Source: Nectonema munidae (taxonomy: Eukaryota > Nematomorpha > Nectonematoida > Nectonematidae). From it: a DNA stretch of 64,000 bases. The notes under the pieces were generated by a model. The model was not told the origin of the DNA, did no database searches, and was given only the letters and a program-made list of their open reading frames with translations. The stretch lies in NCBI GenBank assembly GCA_030549495.1, contig JAUIRK010000925.1:1-64000 (forward strand), read 5' to 3'. Shown here one piece after another: positions 1 through 12,100 of this stretch; within the stretch, counting starts at the first letter, position 1; every line of letters starts with the position of its first letter. The translations under genes were made by a program, and so were the position numbers.

Positions 1-1130
1 TTGTTTTCCAAGTTTAAATTATATCTATTTATTCTTGAATATTTTTCAGGAGACATTAATAAAAAATAAATGAAAAAAAAACAATGTTGTCTCATCATTA
101 TTTATATAGTTTTCTGATCGACTTTTTTTCATGATTATATACAGAGGCGCATATCCTCAAAATTATTAGGGGGGCGAATTTTTTTTGTTGCATTTTTCAC
201 AATTAGTGTTCTGCAAATGCCACGAGAGACCAAATATTCAAGCAATTCTTTAAAATAGAGTGTATTCAGCGCATACGTAAATTTACAAGACTACTTTATA
301 TTTTTTTTTCAAAATTGGTGAAATTTAAAAACTATATTTCCAGCGATAATTTAATTAAATTTGCATATCGCATATACACTAGTTAAAAAAAATTGAAAAC
401 CTTTTCATTTGAAAATAAAGTACAGGCACACTACATGAATTGAAGGATATTATTTAATCGATATAAAAAACAACTGAAACAAATAACTGAAGTTTGAAGA
501 GTTTTATATGAGTGAATGTAATCTGAAGGAAAAGAGTATACTATTAACAATAAAAAAATTTTAAAATTTTATTGAAAAAAATAATTTAATATATAAATTA
601 TCCATTTCGTCTTCCTAAAAAATGAAAAAGTTTTATTGAAAAAAAAATTAAAAAACACATCAAACTTACATAACTTTTCTCCTGTAATTTCTATAAAAAA
701 TGGTAAATTGAACTAAAGTTAGAAAACTTGGTATTAGAATTTTTCATTCTTTTAGTGTAAGTTAGTTAGACTCTCAAAAAAGATATAAAATCAATTCACA
801 CAATAAAGTTAGATTGCATTACTTCATTTTTCTCAGCATCATTCTAAAAATAGTTTTTAAAAGTTAAATTGGTGCAAGTAAAAAAAGAATTATTTTTCAG
901 GGATGCTGAAATTTTCTCTATTAAAAAACAAAAATTAATGTAGCAAGAAACTAATATAATGGTTTAAAATTTTAAAAGTACCTGGACACTTTTTTGAACG
1001 GTGTTTCGAACATTGATATAAGATCATTGCTTGATATTCTTTTTGTTTATAATAGGTATAACCGTTGGAAAACAATTTGAAAGAAAATGAAATAAATAAA
1101 CAACAAATATTAAAATAGTTTATAATAATA
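1..1130. other. AT-rich intergenic DNA, no gene seen
   Basis: Long A and T runs with no convincing open frame or spliced exon. No repeat family could be assigned by eye. Confidence 0.5.
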
Positions 1131-1285
1131 TTGTGGAAATAATTAACTAGAATTAAAACTCTGCAAGTCTCTTATTGTGCATAAAATACTTGTAATAAGG
1201 GTTAGTAGAAAAATTCTGGAAATAATTATCTAGAATTATAACTGTGCTGTCTCTTATTGTGCATACAATGTTTATAATGAGAATA
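1131..1285. repeat. diverged tandem duplication, about 80 bp, two copies
   Basis: Two neighbouring blocks share the order GGAAATAATTA..TAGAATTA, then CTGTCTCTTATTGTGCATA or a close variant, then a TAATAAGG or TAATGAG tail. The first begins near 1135 and the second near 1215. The copies differ at many positions, so the duplication is not recent. Confidence 0.55.
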
Positions 1286-1290
1286 TAGCT

Positions 1291-1605
1291 TTGCTTATCT
1301 GTCAATCAATGTCAACTACAGACATTACTATGTTAGCCTTTTGTCGTTATAAGCTCTTTCTCCGTCAACCATCAGTCATAGCTACAGCACTGACCAACAT
1401 GTCTTTTGGGGGTTTAGCGCTAATATTATTGTTTATTTGCGTTTTCAGTACGTTATTTACGATACTAGCAGGTGTTTGTTCGAATATTATCCACGTTGTA
1501 TTATTGAGATTAGCTTCTACATTATCAGGGATTGCATCTCCCGCAGGCATAGCTGTGTCCTGCTTAGACAAATCTACAACTACAACTTTTGCCACCCTCA
1601 ACTAA
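1291..1605. other. unassigned open frames on both strands
   Basis: A 104-codon frame is open on plus and a 78-codon frame on minus over the same DNA. The minus frame is hydrophilic (for example PAGDAIPDNVEANLNN) and reads more like protein than the hydrophobic plus frame. No family was recognised. It may be a remnant of a mobile element ORF. Confidence 0.2.
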
Positions 1606-1614
1606 GGTCTCTAA

Positions 1615-2510
1615 TCCTAAAGACTACTAAGCATATTAATTGTTTTTGCGACTACCTTGACTTTTCTTGCTATGATCGTTTTAAAAAATCTGTCACAAAT
1701 ATTGTTCTTTCTGGTCATTTCTATTCATGGACAATATTTTGTTAATATATGTACATATATATATATTTTTTTTTTTATTATTCTTTTATATATTAATGTT
1801 TGTATTCATTATGTTTATACATATATATGTATTATTTTGTCTATGTATGTATTATGTGTTTATCCATGTATACATGAGAATACGTGTTTATGCTTATGTA
1901 TATCTTGACTTATGTTAGATAAATACTTCTTTTATATTTGTGTGTATATCTTATGAATGATATTCTTGTACATGTTTGTTTTTGCCTTTACTCTTCTTCC
2001 AAATTCTGCTGGAGTGCATCTCGATGAGCATTTTACTTCCTTTGACCTTTTTTCTTCTTCTCAACTTATGTTGGAGTCATCCCGATGAAGATCCATCTTC
2101 CTTTGATCTCTTTCAGAAATGAATTTATGCGATGCTAATTTTGATCGATACACTATTCAATGCTTATCTTTTTTTTTCCAATTTTTATTAATAAATTTAT
2201 TATTATTATTATTATATTAATATCGCCTTTGACGAAATTTGGTTCTATCAAGTCAGTCATCCCTTATTACTATACTGCTAGTATCTTCTTCTTGTGTATA
2301 AATGATGCTTGATATTTTACGAAATACAATATTTAACAACGGTTTAAACAAAAAATAATATAAAATTAACAGATTAATTAAACAAATGCAAAGTATAATT
2401 ACAAGTAATAAATGGTTTTTATGACTCAACGAAGAAGTGACAACAGCGTCGTTGGATTATGTAATTTTTAATTATATTAATAACTAATATTAATTAGTTA
2501 TTTAATTATC
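1615..2510. other. gene-free AT-rich stretch with a short (TTA)n tract
   Basis: This stretch holds T-rich low-complexity DNA and a (TTA)n microsatellite near 2190-2215. The repeat-like text around 1985-2130 (CTTCTTC and GATGA blocks) may be the tail of a retroposon. No coding frame is supported. Confidence 0.4.
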
Positions 2511-2513
2511 GAC

Positions 2514-2760
2514 ATGATTTATAAAATTAAAGATCTTAATAAATCTTTGTTTTTTTCTTTAATCTTTAAGGTAGAAAGGAAGCGTTACAAGTGGGCTATC
2601 AGGCTTGACTTGAAAAACGCTTTTTATGGAATAAAAATAGCAAAAAATTGGCACTATACTCTAACCACCAGGGCAAAAGTTTTTGAGAACCTTAATTTTA
2701 CTAGGCTAGCTAAAAATGCTGTTTTTTTAGCTGGGTCGAAAGAACGAAGAAATAATTACT
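2514..2760 (+). mobile_element. reverse-transcriptase-like fossil fragment
   Basis: The plus frame contains a stretch resembling the first catalytic block of retroelement reverse transcriptase (IRLDLKNAFYGIKI, with the Asp-Leu-Lys-Asn-Ala-Phe pattern). It is a short, broken piece. Its strand is opposite to the gag-like and LTR-like DNA that follows, so it is either a separate element or a rearranged one. The family is uncertain; Ty3/gypsy-like is the best guess. Confidence 0.35.
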
Positions 2761-4090
2761 TGACGTTCGGAGCGCATCCAGGCGCTAGGAGTGCGACCGG
2801 GAACCCTCGAGCGGACTCGAAGCGGCCGGCGTCGCCTTGCACCACTCTTCCCACCGTTCCAAGTTTCTTTACTTTCTTTGGGAGCGGCCCCGCGTGGCAG
2901 CAGAGGCCTTCGCTCGACCTCCACGAAAGGATTGCGTGGGCTGGCGAGCGGGAGCAGGAGTCGATTCGGGTATTACCGTGATCTTTGCCGCAGAGAGTCT
3001 GGAGAATGCAGATGCTTCAGCCCGAGTACAATTGGTATGGAGAGCAATGATATTGACACGGAGCGAATTGTGGAGTTGCGTTGATCCGTCCATGTCCAAA
3101 CCGTCAATGGTCTGTTCCACCAAACTCAGGTAGCTCATGAGAACCTCATCCTTTGTGTGCATCTCCTTATGGGGAGCCAATTCTTTGATGATTCGGATGC
3201 GCTGGAGAGCCAAGAGGTGGGGTGTTATAAATCCCAATCTCTCCATGGTCCAGAGTTCCATACCCGAGCGGGAGCGAAGGTTAGAATTGTCCACGGAGCT
3301 GTTGAGTGAGTGCAGGAGATATTGGGGGAGGAAGAGAATCTGATCGAGTCAGGTACTGAGGTAGTTTGGACTGTCAGATTCCAATTTGTCGAGTGAGCTG
3401 GGCGACCTGGTCTCCGAGGGTTTGTAAGCAGGGGCGCAAATTGAAAATAAGATAATTAAAATAAGATAATTCCTTAAAATAATTAAAATAAAATAAAGTA
3501 ATAAACTTTATCTCCACATTAACATTTGACAGGCTCTTTTCTTCTCTAACATTAGCCGAAAATTGGTAGCTAGCCATCATATTTTCAGTTTGCTCACTTA
3601 CAAGTTGAGCAATTAGAGAAATCACTAGAACTATTGTTCCCATTATCCTCAGCTGCATTTTCAGTTTCAGCAGGAACTTGATTGTTATTGACAGACATTT
3701 TCATTAATAAGAGAAGTAGTTAATAAATCACAAGACAGAAAAGGTGTATATGTAACTTTAAACACATAAAGAGAAAAATTCTCCGAGGATCGGAGAAGCT
3801 CTGCTCGGAAGTTTTCGCATCTGGGTGGGTGGGTAGGGAGTAGCAACGATGCGAAGAAGAAAGTGAATCAGATCTGGATGCGTCGCTCTTTATACCCACT
3901 AGGAGTAGACAAGATTCTTGTTGTTGTCGAGGAGCATCCGTCACTTCGAGTTGTTCTAAGGGCGGAGATAGGAGCAGTTCGCGCCAACAGGTTTGTTGAC
4001 ACCAGATGGTTAACAGAGGCGTCAAGGTGTCAAAGTCCAGCAAGTTGAGAGGTCCTCTGATTTGCTGGAGAGGCAGGATTGACAGCCAAG
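2760..4090 (-). mobile_element. LTR-retroelement fossil, LTR-like and gag-like parts, minus strand
   Basis: This block is clearly richer in G+C than its surroundings. Read on minus, the part near 4020-3700 looks like a long terminal repeat, with a TATA-type box (GGGTATAAAGAGCG) near 3890. It is followed by gag-like frames from about 3700 down to 2770 (a coiled region with LGDQVAQLTRQIG, then a basic Pro/Ala/Arg tail). No pol genes in the same orientation are visible, and only one LTR-like part is seen. The element is incomplete and broken in several places. The family is not certain, and the age looks moderate because long frames persist. Confidence 0.4.
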
Positions 4091-4454
<364 letters not shown>

Positions 4455-4511
4455 GTATTAATCGCAATCAATTCATAAAAGTTAAATAAAGAGATCAAAA
4501 ATTTAGAAATT

Positions 4512-4852
4512 TTACTCGTAATTTTGCTGCATTTTCAATTTTGTAAACAAGTATATCTGCTGAATTATTTCACTTGTGAAAAATAAGTAAAATATTTTGA
4601 GGATATTGGTCTCTGTTGAAGCTTCATTTTTAGGTCCACAAGGCGTGACGTTTGTATTTCTAATGTTTTCTAAAAATGGTCTGCCTCTTGTATCAATTAG
4701 AGGTTCCCAACTATAATGAAATTGTCTGCTGATTATAGGTTTTCATCGTATTCCTCGATGTTTTCAGATTCTATTGTACTTGAAGTGGAGCTTTCAAAAA
4801 AACTGTATTCCGTTGATTCTTCATTCAGGGAGGAACTGCTATTTGATGCCAT
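4512..4852 (-). pseudogene. piggyBac-type transposase, N-terminal remnant
   Basis: On minus, an ATG at 4852-4850 opens a 39-residue acidic, Ser-rich start (MASNSSSSLNEESTEY.., then ESENIEEYDENL) that ends at a stop near 4733. A shifted frame from about 4738 to 4512 continues with WEPLIDTRGRPF and then NILKIFYLFFTSEIIQQIY. Acidic starts followed by a P-x-D/E-hydrophobic-FF-T/S-E-hydrophobic block are typical of the DDE_Tnp_1_7 (PGBD) family. The piece ends beside the (CA)n tract and has no catalytic domain, so it is a dead N-terminal fragment with at least one frameshift. Similar autonomous copies could have mobilised the TTAA-flanked MITEs elsewhere in the window; that link is inference. Confidence 0.5.
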
Positions 4853-5049
4853 AATAAATCAAAACAGCAAACGAAATTTATAGTGAAAATAAAACCGAGA
4901 TGAAACAAAATGAAAGAGATAAAGCTGTGTGAGCGAAGTCTGGACAAGCTGACGCTAGAAAAAATGAAACCAAATACGAGAAAAGAAACCGTATGAACAA
5001 ATGTTCACACGTGTATATCACTCCTCATTCACCTCCTGAAAGAACATAT

Positions 5050-6620
5050 GAATGTATCACAAACGATAAACATTTTTGATATGTTTGAGCCTATCCCATG
5101 TAAAAATAAAAATTACGCGTTAGAGGTAAACGGAGAAGGATTGGCGAAGGAGAAGCGTTGGCGATTTTTCTCTCTTTTGATGTTGCCGCAAACGTGTTCA
5201 TGTGCATGGCCACTATCACACAATTCTTTTTTTTCCTCATCACTTTTCTTACTCGCTCTCTCGATAAAACACTTTGCTTGCGCATATGGTTATCATTCAT
5301 CGTTTTTCTCTCATACTATTATTTATAATAATTATTATTTTAATAACAAAATATTTATGAAAATAGTTTTGTTTTCAAATTGCATAGTTTTTCCATTTTT
5401 AATACTTTAAAATAATTGAAATAATTTAATTTTAATATTCAAAATTTTTCTAATTTTATTTTATAATATAAAATTTTGGACAATTTTAAGTAACGTAGGC
5501 TCGTTTAAGAAAAAATTTTAATAAAAATTCTAGAATTTAGTATAATAAGTTGGGTAAAAGCGTAAAAAAAGCACCATTTTTTAAACTTGTAGTTGATTTT
5601 TTTAGACAAGATATAGAAGTTGAATTTTTTTTGTAGTAGACATTTTTGATTAAAAAGAAATTATCGTTTAGAATTTTTATATAGGGGTAAAGGTTAAAAA
5701 AAACTTGTTTTGTGTAATATTTACTTCAAATTAATATTCAGTTTTTGTTATAGTTACAATTTTACATCTAAAATCCTGACTTAAATTTTTAATCAAAGTT
5801 TTATTGTATAAATTATTAATATGATACCCTCTAATATAAACTTTTTTAAGCTGATATTTCGCAACAATTATTTTTGAAAGGTTTTTTAGTTGTTATTAGG
5901 TTATTGTTTTGCTTGTCAACATTGATAGACCAATAATGAAGATGTGATAATTAAAAAAATGTAATTAGACATTTGCAATTAATGTCTATTAAGAGCTGTA
6001 TTGCTTTCAAAAAAGTGAAGATAAAAATAGAGAAAATATGTGATATGGCAGTGGTCATGTGCAGCAGTAACAGTTAGTATGTGCTACAAAGTGATGAGGA
6101 AAAAAAGATAAGGAGATGGTGGCTAATGTAGATGAGAAAGAAGCAAGGCGGCAGCATTAAACAATTGTAAAAATCACACACATTTATACGTTGCAACGCA
6201 CATACTTTTTTTCATGCAACACACATTGAATGTATTGATTTCCTACGAATACACACAAAATATGAGTGGAGTAAAAATCCATAGGCCCGTAACGCATGCT
6301 ATAACAAAATCGCCCGTATAGCGAAGGTTAAATAACCCAGCTACGGATATCGGAAGAAACCCACGGAGATCAAATTAATTTTGGAATGGTGAAAAATAAT
6401 TGCATGAATGAATATAAATATATCAAAGCTTATCGTTTGCTACATACTCTAGAATAATTTATTTTTGCAAAAGTTTTAACAAATTTTAATAAATGGACTT
6501 TACTTCGAAAAATTTTGTCTAAATTTTTGAAAAAATTACGGACCACCTTTTTGTTTACGCATAATGTGAAGATTTTTAAAAAAAATTGAATGAAAATGAT
6601 ATCATTGGAAAGGTATACTC
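5050..6620. other. gene-poor AT-rich stretch
   Basis: The 120-codon frame at 5048-5410 has no recognisable domain and is probably chance. Nothing else was recognised. Confidence 0.4.
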
Positions 6621-6627
6621 TTTGTGG

Positions 6628-7300
6628 TTAACATAGGCTAGGTTATACAAATAAATATATTTTCATTTTTCCAAAATCTGCTTTTATGTGAGGTCAGTCA
6701 AGTTTTATCTAGTTTCAAAAAATACCAATAATAATTAACGTTCTTAATTTATATAATATTTTTTCAATATTTTATATTCACAAAGGTAAAATATGATTTT
6801 TTACATTTTAAAATTTCATAGTTGAAGAAAACTGTCGAAAATTAATATATATTTTTTACTTTTTATGGGTCAGTAGTACAGGTCAGTATAATGTTTTTCT
6901 AATAAATTTAAAATTATTTTTAAAGTGAAAAATGTTGATCGAATGTACAAGATTTGAAGCTATGGGTAAAATAGGCTAGGTTTTACAAATAAATATATTT
7001 TTATTTTTCCAAAATCCGCTTTTATGTGAGGTCAGTCAACTTTTATCTAGTTTCAAAAAATACCAATAATTAACGTGATGAGTTTATATATTATTTCTTC
7101 AAAATTTTATATTCACAAAGGCAGAATATGGTTTTTAACATTTTAAAATGTCATAGTTAAATAAAACTGTCGAAAATTAATATTTATTTTTTACTTTTTA
7201 TGGGTCAGTAGTATAGGTCAGTATAATATTTTTCTAATAAATTTTAAATTATTTTTCAAGTGATAAATGTCGATTAAATGTACGAGTTTTGTTTGATAAT
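6628..7300. repeat. diverged tandem repeat, unit about 335 bp, two copies
   Basis: Both copies carry, in order, ATAGGCTAGGTT, CTTTTATGTGAGGTCAGTCAA, TATTCACAAAGG, CTGTCGAAAATTAATAT and TTATGGGTCAGTAGTA. The first starts near 6628 and the second near 6966. They differ by scattered substitutions and small indels. The tail motif GGTCAGTATAAT also occurs in the 322-bp duplication downstream, so the whole 6.6-8.36 kb block looks like one evolving array. Confidence 0.8.
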
Positions 7301-7651
7301 CGTAGTCTACTTTTATTTAGTTTAGATACAACCTTTCTAATTTTTAACGAAGGGCATTCGTTATATTTATACCGACAGTGTGCGAATAATAAATCACATT
7401 ATTGATTGATTTTAGAGCATAACTATGCGAAGAAAGATGAACACATGTTGCATTACGCGTTTGTGAGCGCAGTGAATTCTTATCTCGCAACGCTTCACCA
7501 CATCTTTAGCACGCGTGTGTGGTTTATTTTATCGGGCTAGTGTACGCTTAGTTTATTTGTAGTGTTCCTAGCTTAAATCTTAGTCAAATATTAAAACGCT
7601 TATAACTTTCACATTTCTCAACAAAATGCATCATGCGATATACCAAATTAA

Positions 7652-8295
7652 AGCATTTTTTATGGGCTTTCAGAATACATTACTTATATCATAAGTACTT
7701 AAGAAATACCATTTTACTGTTTTTATTTTCCATGGGCTTCATACCATTAATTAGCAGATAAGGGATGCATTTTAAACTAAAGCTCCTTTCATTAGGACAA
7801 ATTTTTACCTATATTATGTGACAATTTCCAGCACAATTATAAAGCGACTCTACTCTCAGAATCTAAATTTATTTGTAGATTTTTATAAAATAGTATTAGT
7901 TTTTCCATTTTTTTTATAAATTAACCTTCGTTTTTTTTATTGGTCAGTATAATGTTTTTCTAATAAATTTAAAAGCATTTTTTATGGGCTTTCAGAATAC
8001 ATTACTTATATCACAAGTACTTAAGAAATACTATTTACTGTTTTTATTTTCCATGGGCTTCATACCATTAATTAGCAGATAAGGGATGCATTTTAAACTA
8101 AAGCTCCTTTCATTAGGACAAATTTTTACCTATATTATGTGACAATTTCCAGCACAATTATAAAGCGACTCTACTCTCAGAATCTAAATTTATTTGTAGA
8201 TTTTTATAAAATAGTATTAGTTTTTCCATTTTTTTTATAAATTAACCTTCGTTTTTTTTATTGGTCAGTATAATGTTTTTCTAATAAATTTAAAA
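7652..8295. repeat. recent 322-bp tandem duplication
   Basis: Copy 1 (about 7652-7973) and copy 2 (about 7974-8295) are almost identical. The only differences seen are in a short tract reading ATACCATTTTACTG in one and ATACTATTTACTG in the other, and one base in the preceding ATCATAAG/ATCACAAG. The near identity points to a recent event. No coding content was seen. Confidence 0.9.
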
Positions 8296-8719
8296 TTATT
8301 TTTGAAGTTAAAAATGTAGATCGAATGTACAAGTTTTGTTGGATAATCGTAGTCCACTATTTATTTTTAGATTTTTATAAAATCATTTTAATTTTTGGTT
8401 TTTTATAAATTAACATTAGTTTTTTACTTCTTTTGAATAATCATCCAAAATTTAAGTGTGGGTTTGATTTACACTTTGATTCGAAAAAAATATGTTTTGG
8501 ATAAATATTTTTTTTATTATTGTTTACTGCATATAAATTTCTAAAGAGAAGATAAATAGATCAAAATATGTGTTTTAATCAATTTTTCTCAATATGTATT
8601 GAAGCTATGAGGTAGCAAAATATGAACAGAAAGTTTGATATTTTTTGATTTTTTAAAGAATATTTTTCGATTCTTTGATTACAGAATTTTATTTTGATTA
8701 TTTGATAAAATATATTATA

Positions 8720-9085
8720 TAGGTTGGAGATGAATTATCGCGTTATACAGGTTGGAGATGAACCAACGTAGTATACAGGTATAATGTATATAGGTAATAA
8801 CTTATGTAGCATCGTCTCCCCGAATGAGGTATATCAAATCTTACATCTAGCAAAATGTGAACAGAAAGTTGAACATTGTCTCCCTAGTTATTTGTACATG
8901 GAATAGAAACCATCGTAGTATACAGGTTGAAGATGAATCATCCTAGTATACAGGTTGGTGATGAATTATCGTAGTATACAGGTTGGAGATGAATCATTGT
9001 AGTATATAGTTTGGAGATGAATCATCGTAGAATACAGGTTGGAGAAGAATCATCGTAATATACGGGTTGGAGATAAAACGCAAGT
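8720..9085. repeat. 28-bp minisatellite
   Basis: The unit is close to ACAGGTTGGAGATGAATCATCGTAGTAT. Two units lie near 8723-8778 and about six more at 8905-9080, separated by unrelated sequence. Units differ from each other by one to four bases. Confidence 0.85.
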
Positions 9086-9109
9086 TGTCTACCCGCGTTC
9101 AACCGTACA

Positions 9110-12100
9110 GGTTATGAGATATATATATATAACTATAACCTATCATTGCTCAAATTTAAAGTCTAGAATACATTTTTACCCCCTATATTTGATGACTTCT
9201 TATCATATTGTGAGTATGATTTACACAACCTTTTCATAGCAACAATTTATCGAAACCTTCTTTGAAGTATAATATCAATTTTACATTCAAGTTTTCCAGA
9301 ATCATTCTTTTTAAAAGCAAAACCAAAAATCACTTTATCCAAGAGCGTGATAAAACATATGGCTCGGCTAAATGCTTCCTATGTACTTCCAAATTTTCCT
9401 CCCTTACCATATCTATATATCTTCGCTTATGAGCACTCTTTTTTGTACACATGTTTTATAATATATAGTACTTCTATATATAACTCTCAATCTGTGCATA
9501 TTTATTGATGTTAATTCTAATCTTTGTATATAGGTTTTTTATACTGATATGTGCTTGTATCTATTTTTCCGTTATCAATTTTATTTTAATTGATAATAAT
9601 TTATTGGCTTATTTCATATACAAGCGGCTTCTGGCCTTTTGAATATTCCGCAAAACAAAAATAAAACCTGTTTATCAAATGTTAAATCTAAATTCTAGAA
9701 CTATCCATTATTGTATATAATATCTCCTATTATAATTTCTAGGTGTATTTTTTCCCTTATTTTAGCTTTGAAGGCCTGGCTCCAGCACAAAGGCTTAATT
9801 TTGAAACCTACTTTGGTTACGTGTTTTCAAAGATTAGTAGATATTTTTGACTTAAAGTTGATTCAACTTTTTACACTTTATTGATGGGTTTATTTGATTG
9901 ATGGGTTAGGGTTTATTTGATTATGGGTTAATCAATATTATTTCAATATATTTTAATTAAGATGGTATCAATAAAAATTAAGCATAAAATATAATATATA
10001 AATATTAAATAAAAATTTCTTCATTAAAAATGTTCTACCTTTATAGATGAAACAAATTTTCAAAAGAAAAGCCACCAATAGCTTGCAATTGTGAATTTGA
10101 AAACGCATAACTGCATGTTTCAGGAAAATGATGGCCACCCCGCAAACATAACAAAATAATAAAAATATGATTTTACTCTACAAAAGGTCTCTGACACAAA
10201 TATGTAGATTTGGGATCTACTTTAGTATCGTTAATTTAAACATAAAAGCATTTCGTTATCTTTGCCAATAAATTAGAAGATTTTTTGGTCGTTTTCGTAA
10301 TTTTAAAATTAAATTTTTTTTTTCAGAAAAAAATATATCACTACATTTAGAAAATATTCAAAAAATAATTAAATTTTAAACAAATAATTGCCCAGGAAAA
10401 ATGAGTTTTGAAAGATGACATCTAATCTGTTTAAATGTGTTAAAATTATTTATATTATATATCAAAATGAAACAAAAGTTTGATAGAATGTCAAGATAAA
10501 ATGAATAAAAAAAATTTGTACACAATTCGAAATAAACATTGATATACTTCAGAATAAGTTTATTGCTTATATAAGTTTTTAATATATAATTAGTTTTCAA
10601 ACATTTGAAGCATGCAAGTTTTTGATTACATTTTTATTAAGAAAGTTTTTGAACGGAGTGTAAGCTAAAATTTTCACATATTTTAGCCTGTTGTAGTCGA
10701 TTGAGTTCCTTCTCCTGGGTTTTTCCGATAGAGAACAAATTTTTTTTTCCTTTGAAAGGATGATTGCTTGGAGAAAATTATTTGCATAAGTAGAGAAGTC
10801 TTACAATCAATTTTTATTATGGGGTTGGAAATATATAAAAAGGAAAAATTAACACAATTGCTAACGTAAAATGCCTTGTCTATATTACCATCGTTTAATT
10901 CAAAAAATTTTACTTTATTATCATTATTTAACCAAAATAATTATGAAAATTCAAGGAAATCTTGTTTTCCCCATTATGTACTAAAGTTTGAAAGGTTTTT
11001 TCTCATTTTAGGGCGAAAAATCTGTCCACCATACGTTTGTAGGGAGTATGCTGGAGGGAAGTTTGTTTGACAATTTCTATCAATATGATTAATGGAAAGT
11101 TTTTTGCAAATTTTTTTTGTCTTTTATAGAAACGAAAGAATTCGATTTCCCGTTGAGCGTGTGAAGTTACAAATTTGCTTGCAATTTAGGTTAAGTGTTA
11201 TAAATAAGTCGCGCTATGTAGGCCACTTGTTATTAATTAATGTAAGAAGCAGAGAGGAATTAGCGAATCAATCAAAGAAGTGCACTTTTAAAGTGCTTTT
11301 GATGAAATTATCTTTGTTTTGGTGGCAGTCTGTGATCAATCAAAGACTTTTTGTAGTTGAAAACATCATTAATAAAGGGGTGAGTCAGTTTTTCTACGAA
11401 AGAGAATCCTCATTTCTGCACTAATTAAAGGAGAAAAGGAATGAGTTTGCTTGATATTTCAATAAAAAAGGATCCATCAAAGAAGTATACTGCACAAATT
11501 CTATTTCGATTCACGAGAAAAAGGAAGCCAATATTCAAAATGATATAAAATCACTTTAGAAAACAATTATGATATTTGAAATCATCACTTCATTCAAAAA
11601 TTCACATTTGATGCCTTCAAATTTTCTCATTTGATTTCGAAATTTGGACATTTTTTGTTTATATAAAAAAATAATTCTACTTCATCAAAAGTAAATTAAA
11701 ATTGGGGTCACCAGACGTGACGATTTTTTCGAGTATAATAAAAAATAATTTCGTCCTTTTTCTTTTTTCTCAAAATTGAAATTTGCTCTTTTTACCTAAA
11801 TCCCTTTTGGTTTTAAAATTTTAGTATACTTTTTGTGTTTTTATCATTTCATTCTTAAACATAAAATTTTGGAAACTTTTTTCTTCAGTGCATGAGAGCG
11901 AAAATTTCTATAATGATAAGTCACAAAGGCTCAATTTACGCACTAATTTATGTTTTTTTGCCAAATAAACCTCTTTGAATTTTGCTTTCATATTTCAAGA
12001 AAATTTTATTTAAAACAAAACTGATTAATTAATTGCGTTGTTTTATTTTTGAAAAAAAGTTGCAATAAATCATTCAAAGTTTTTTCATTACTTCATTTTA

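Noticed and set aside
10876-11424. Two consecutive plus-strand open frames
   Set aside because: No domain, no splice consensus, and composition similar to surrounding AT-rich DNA.
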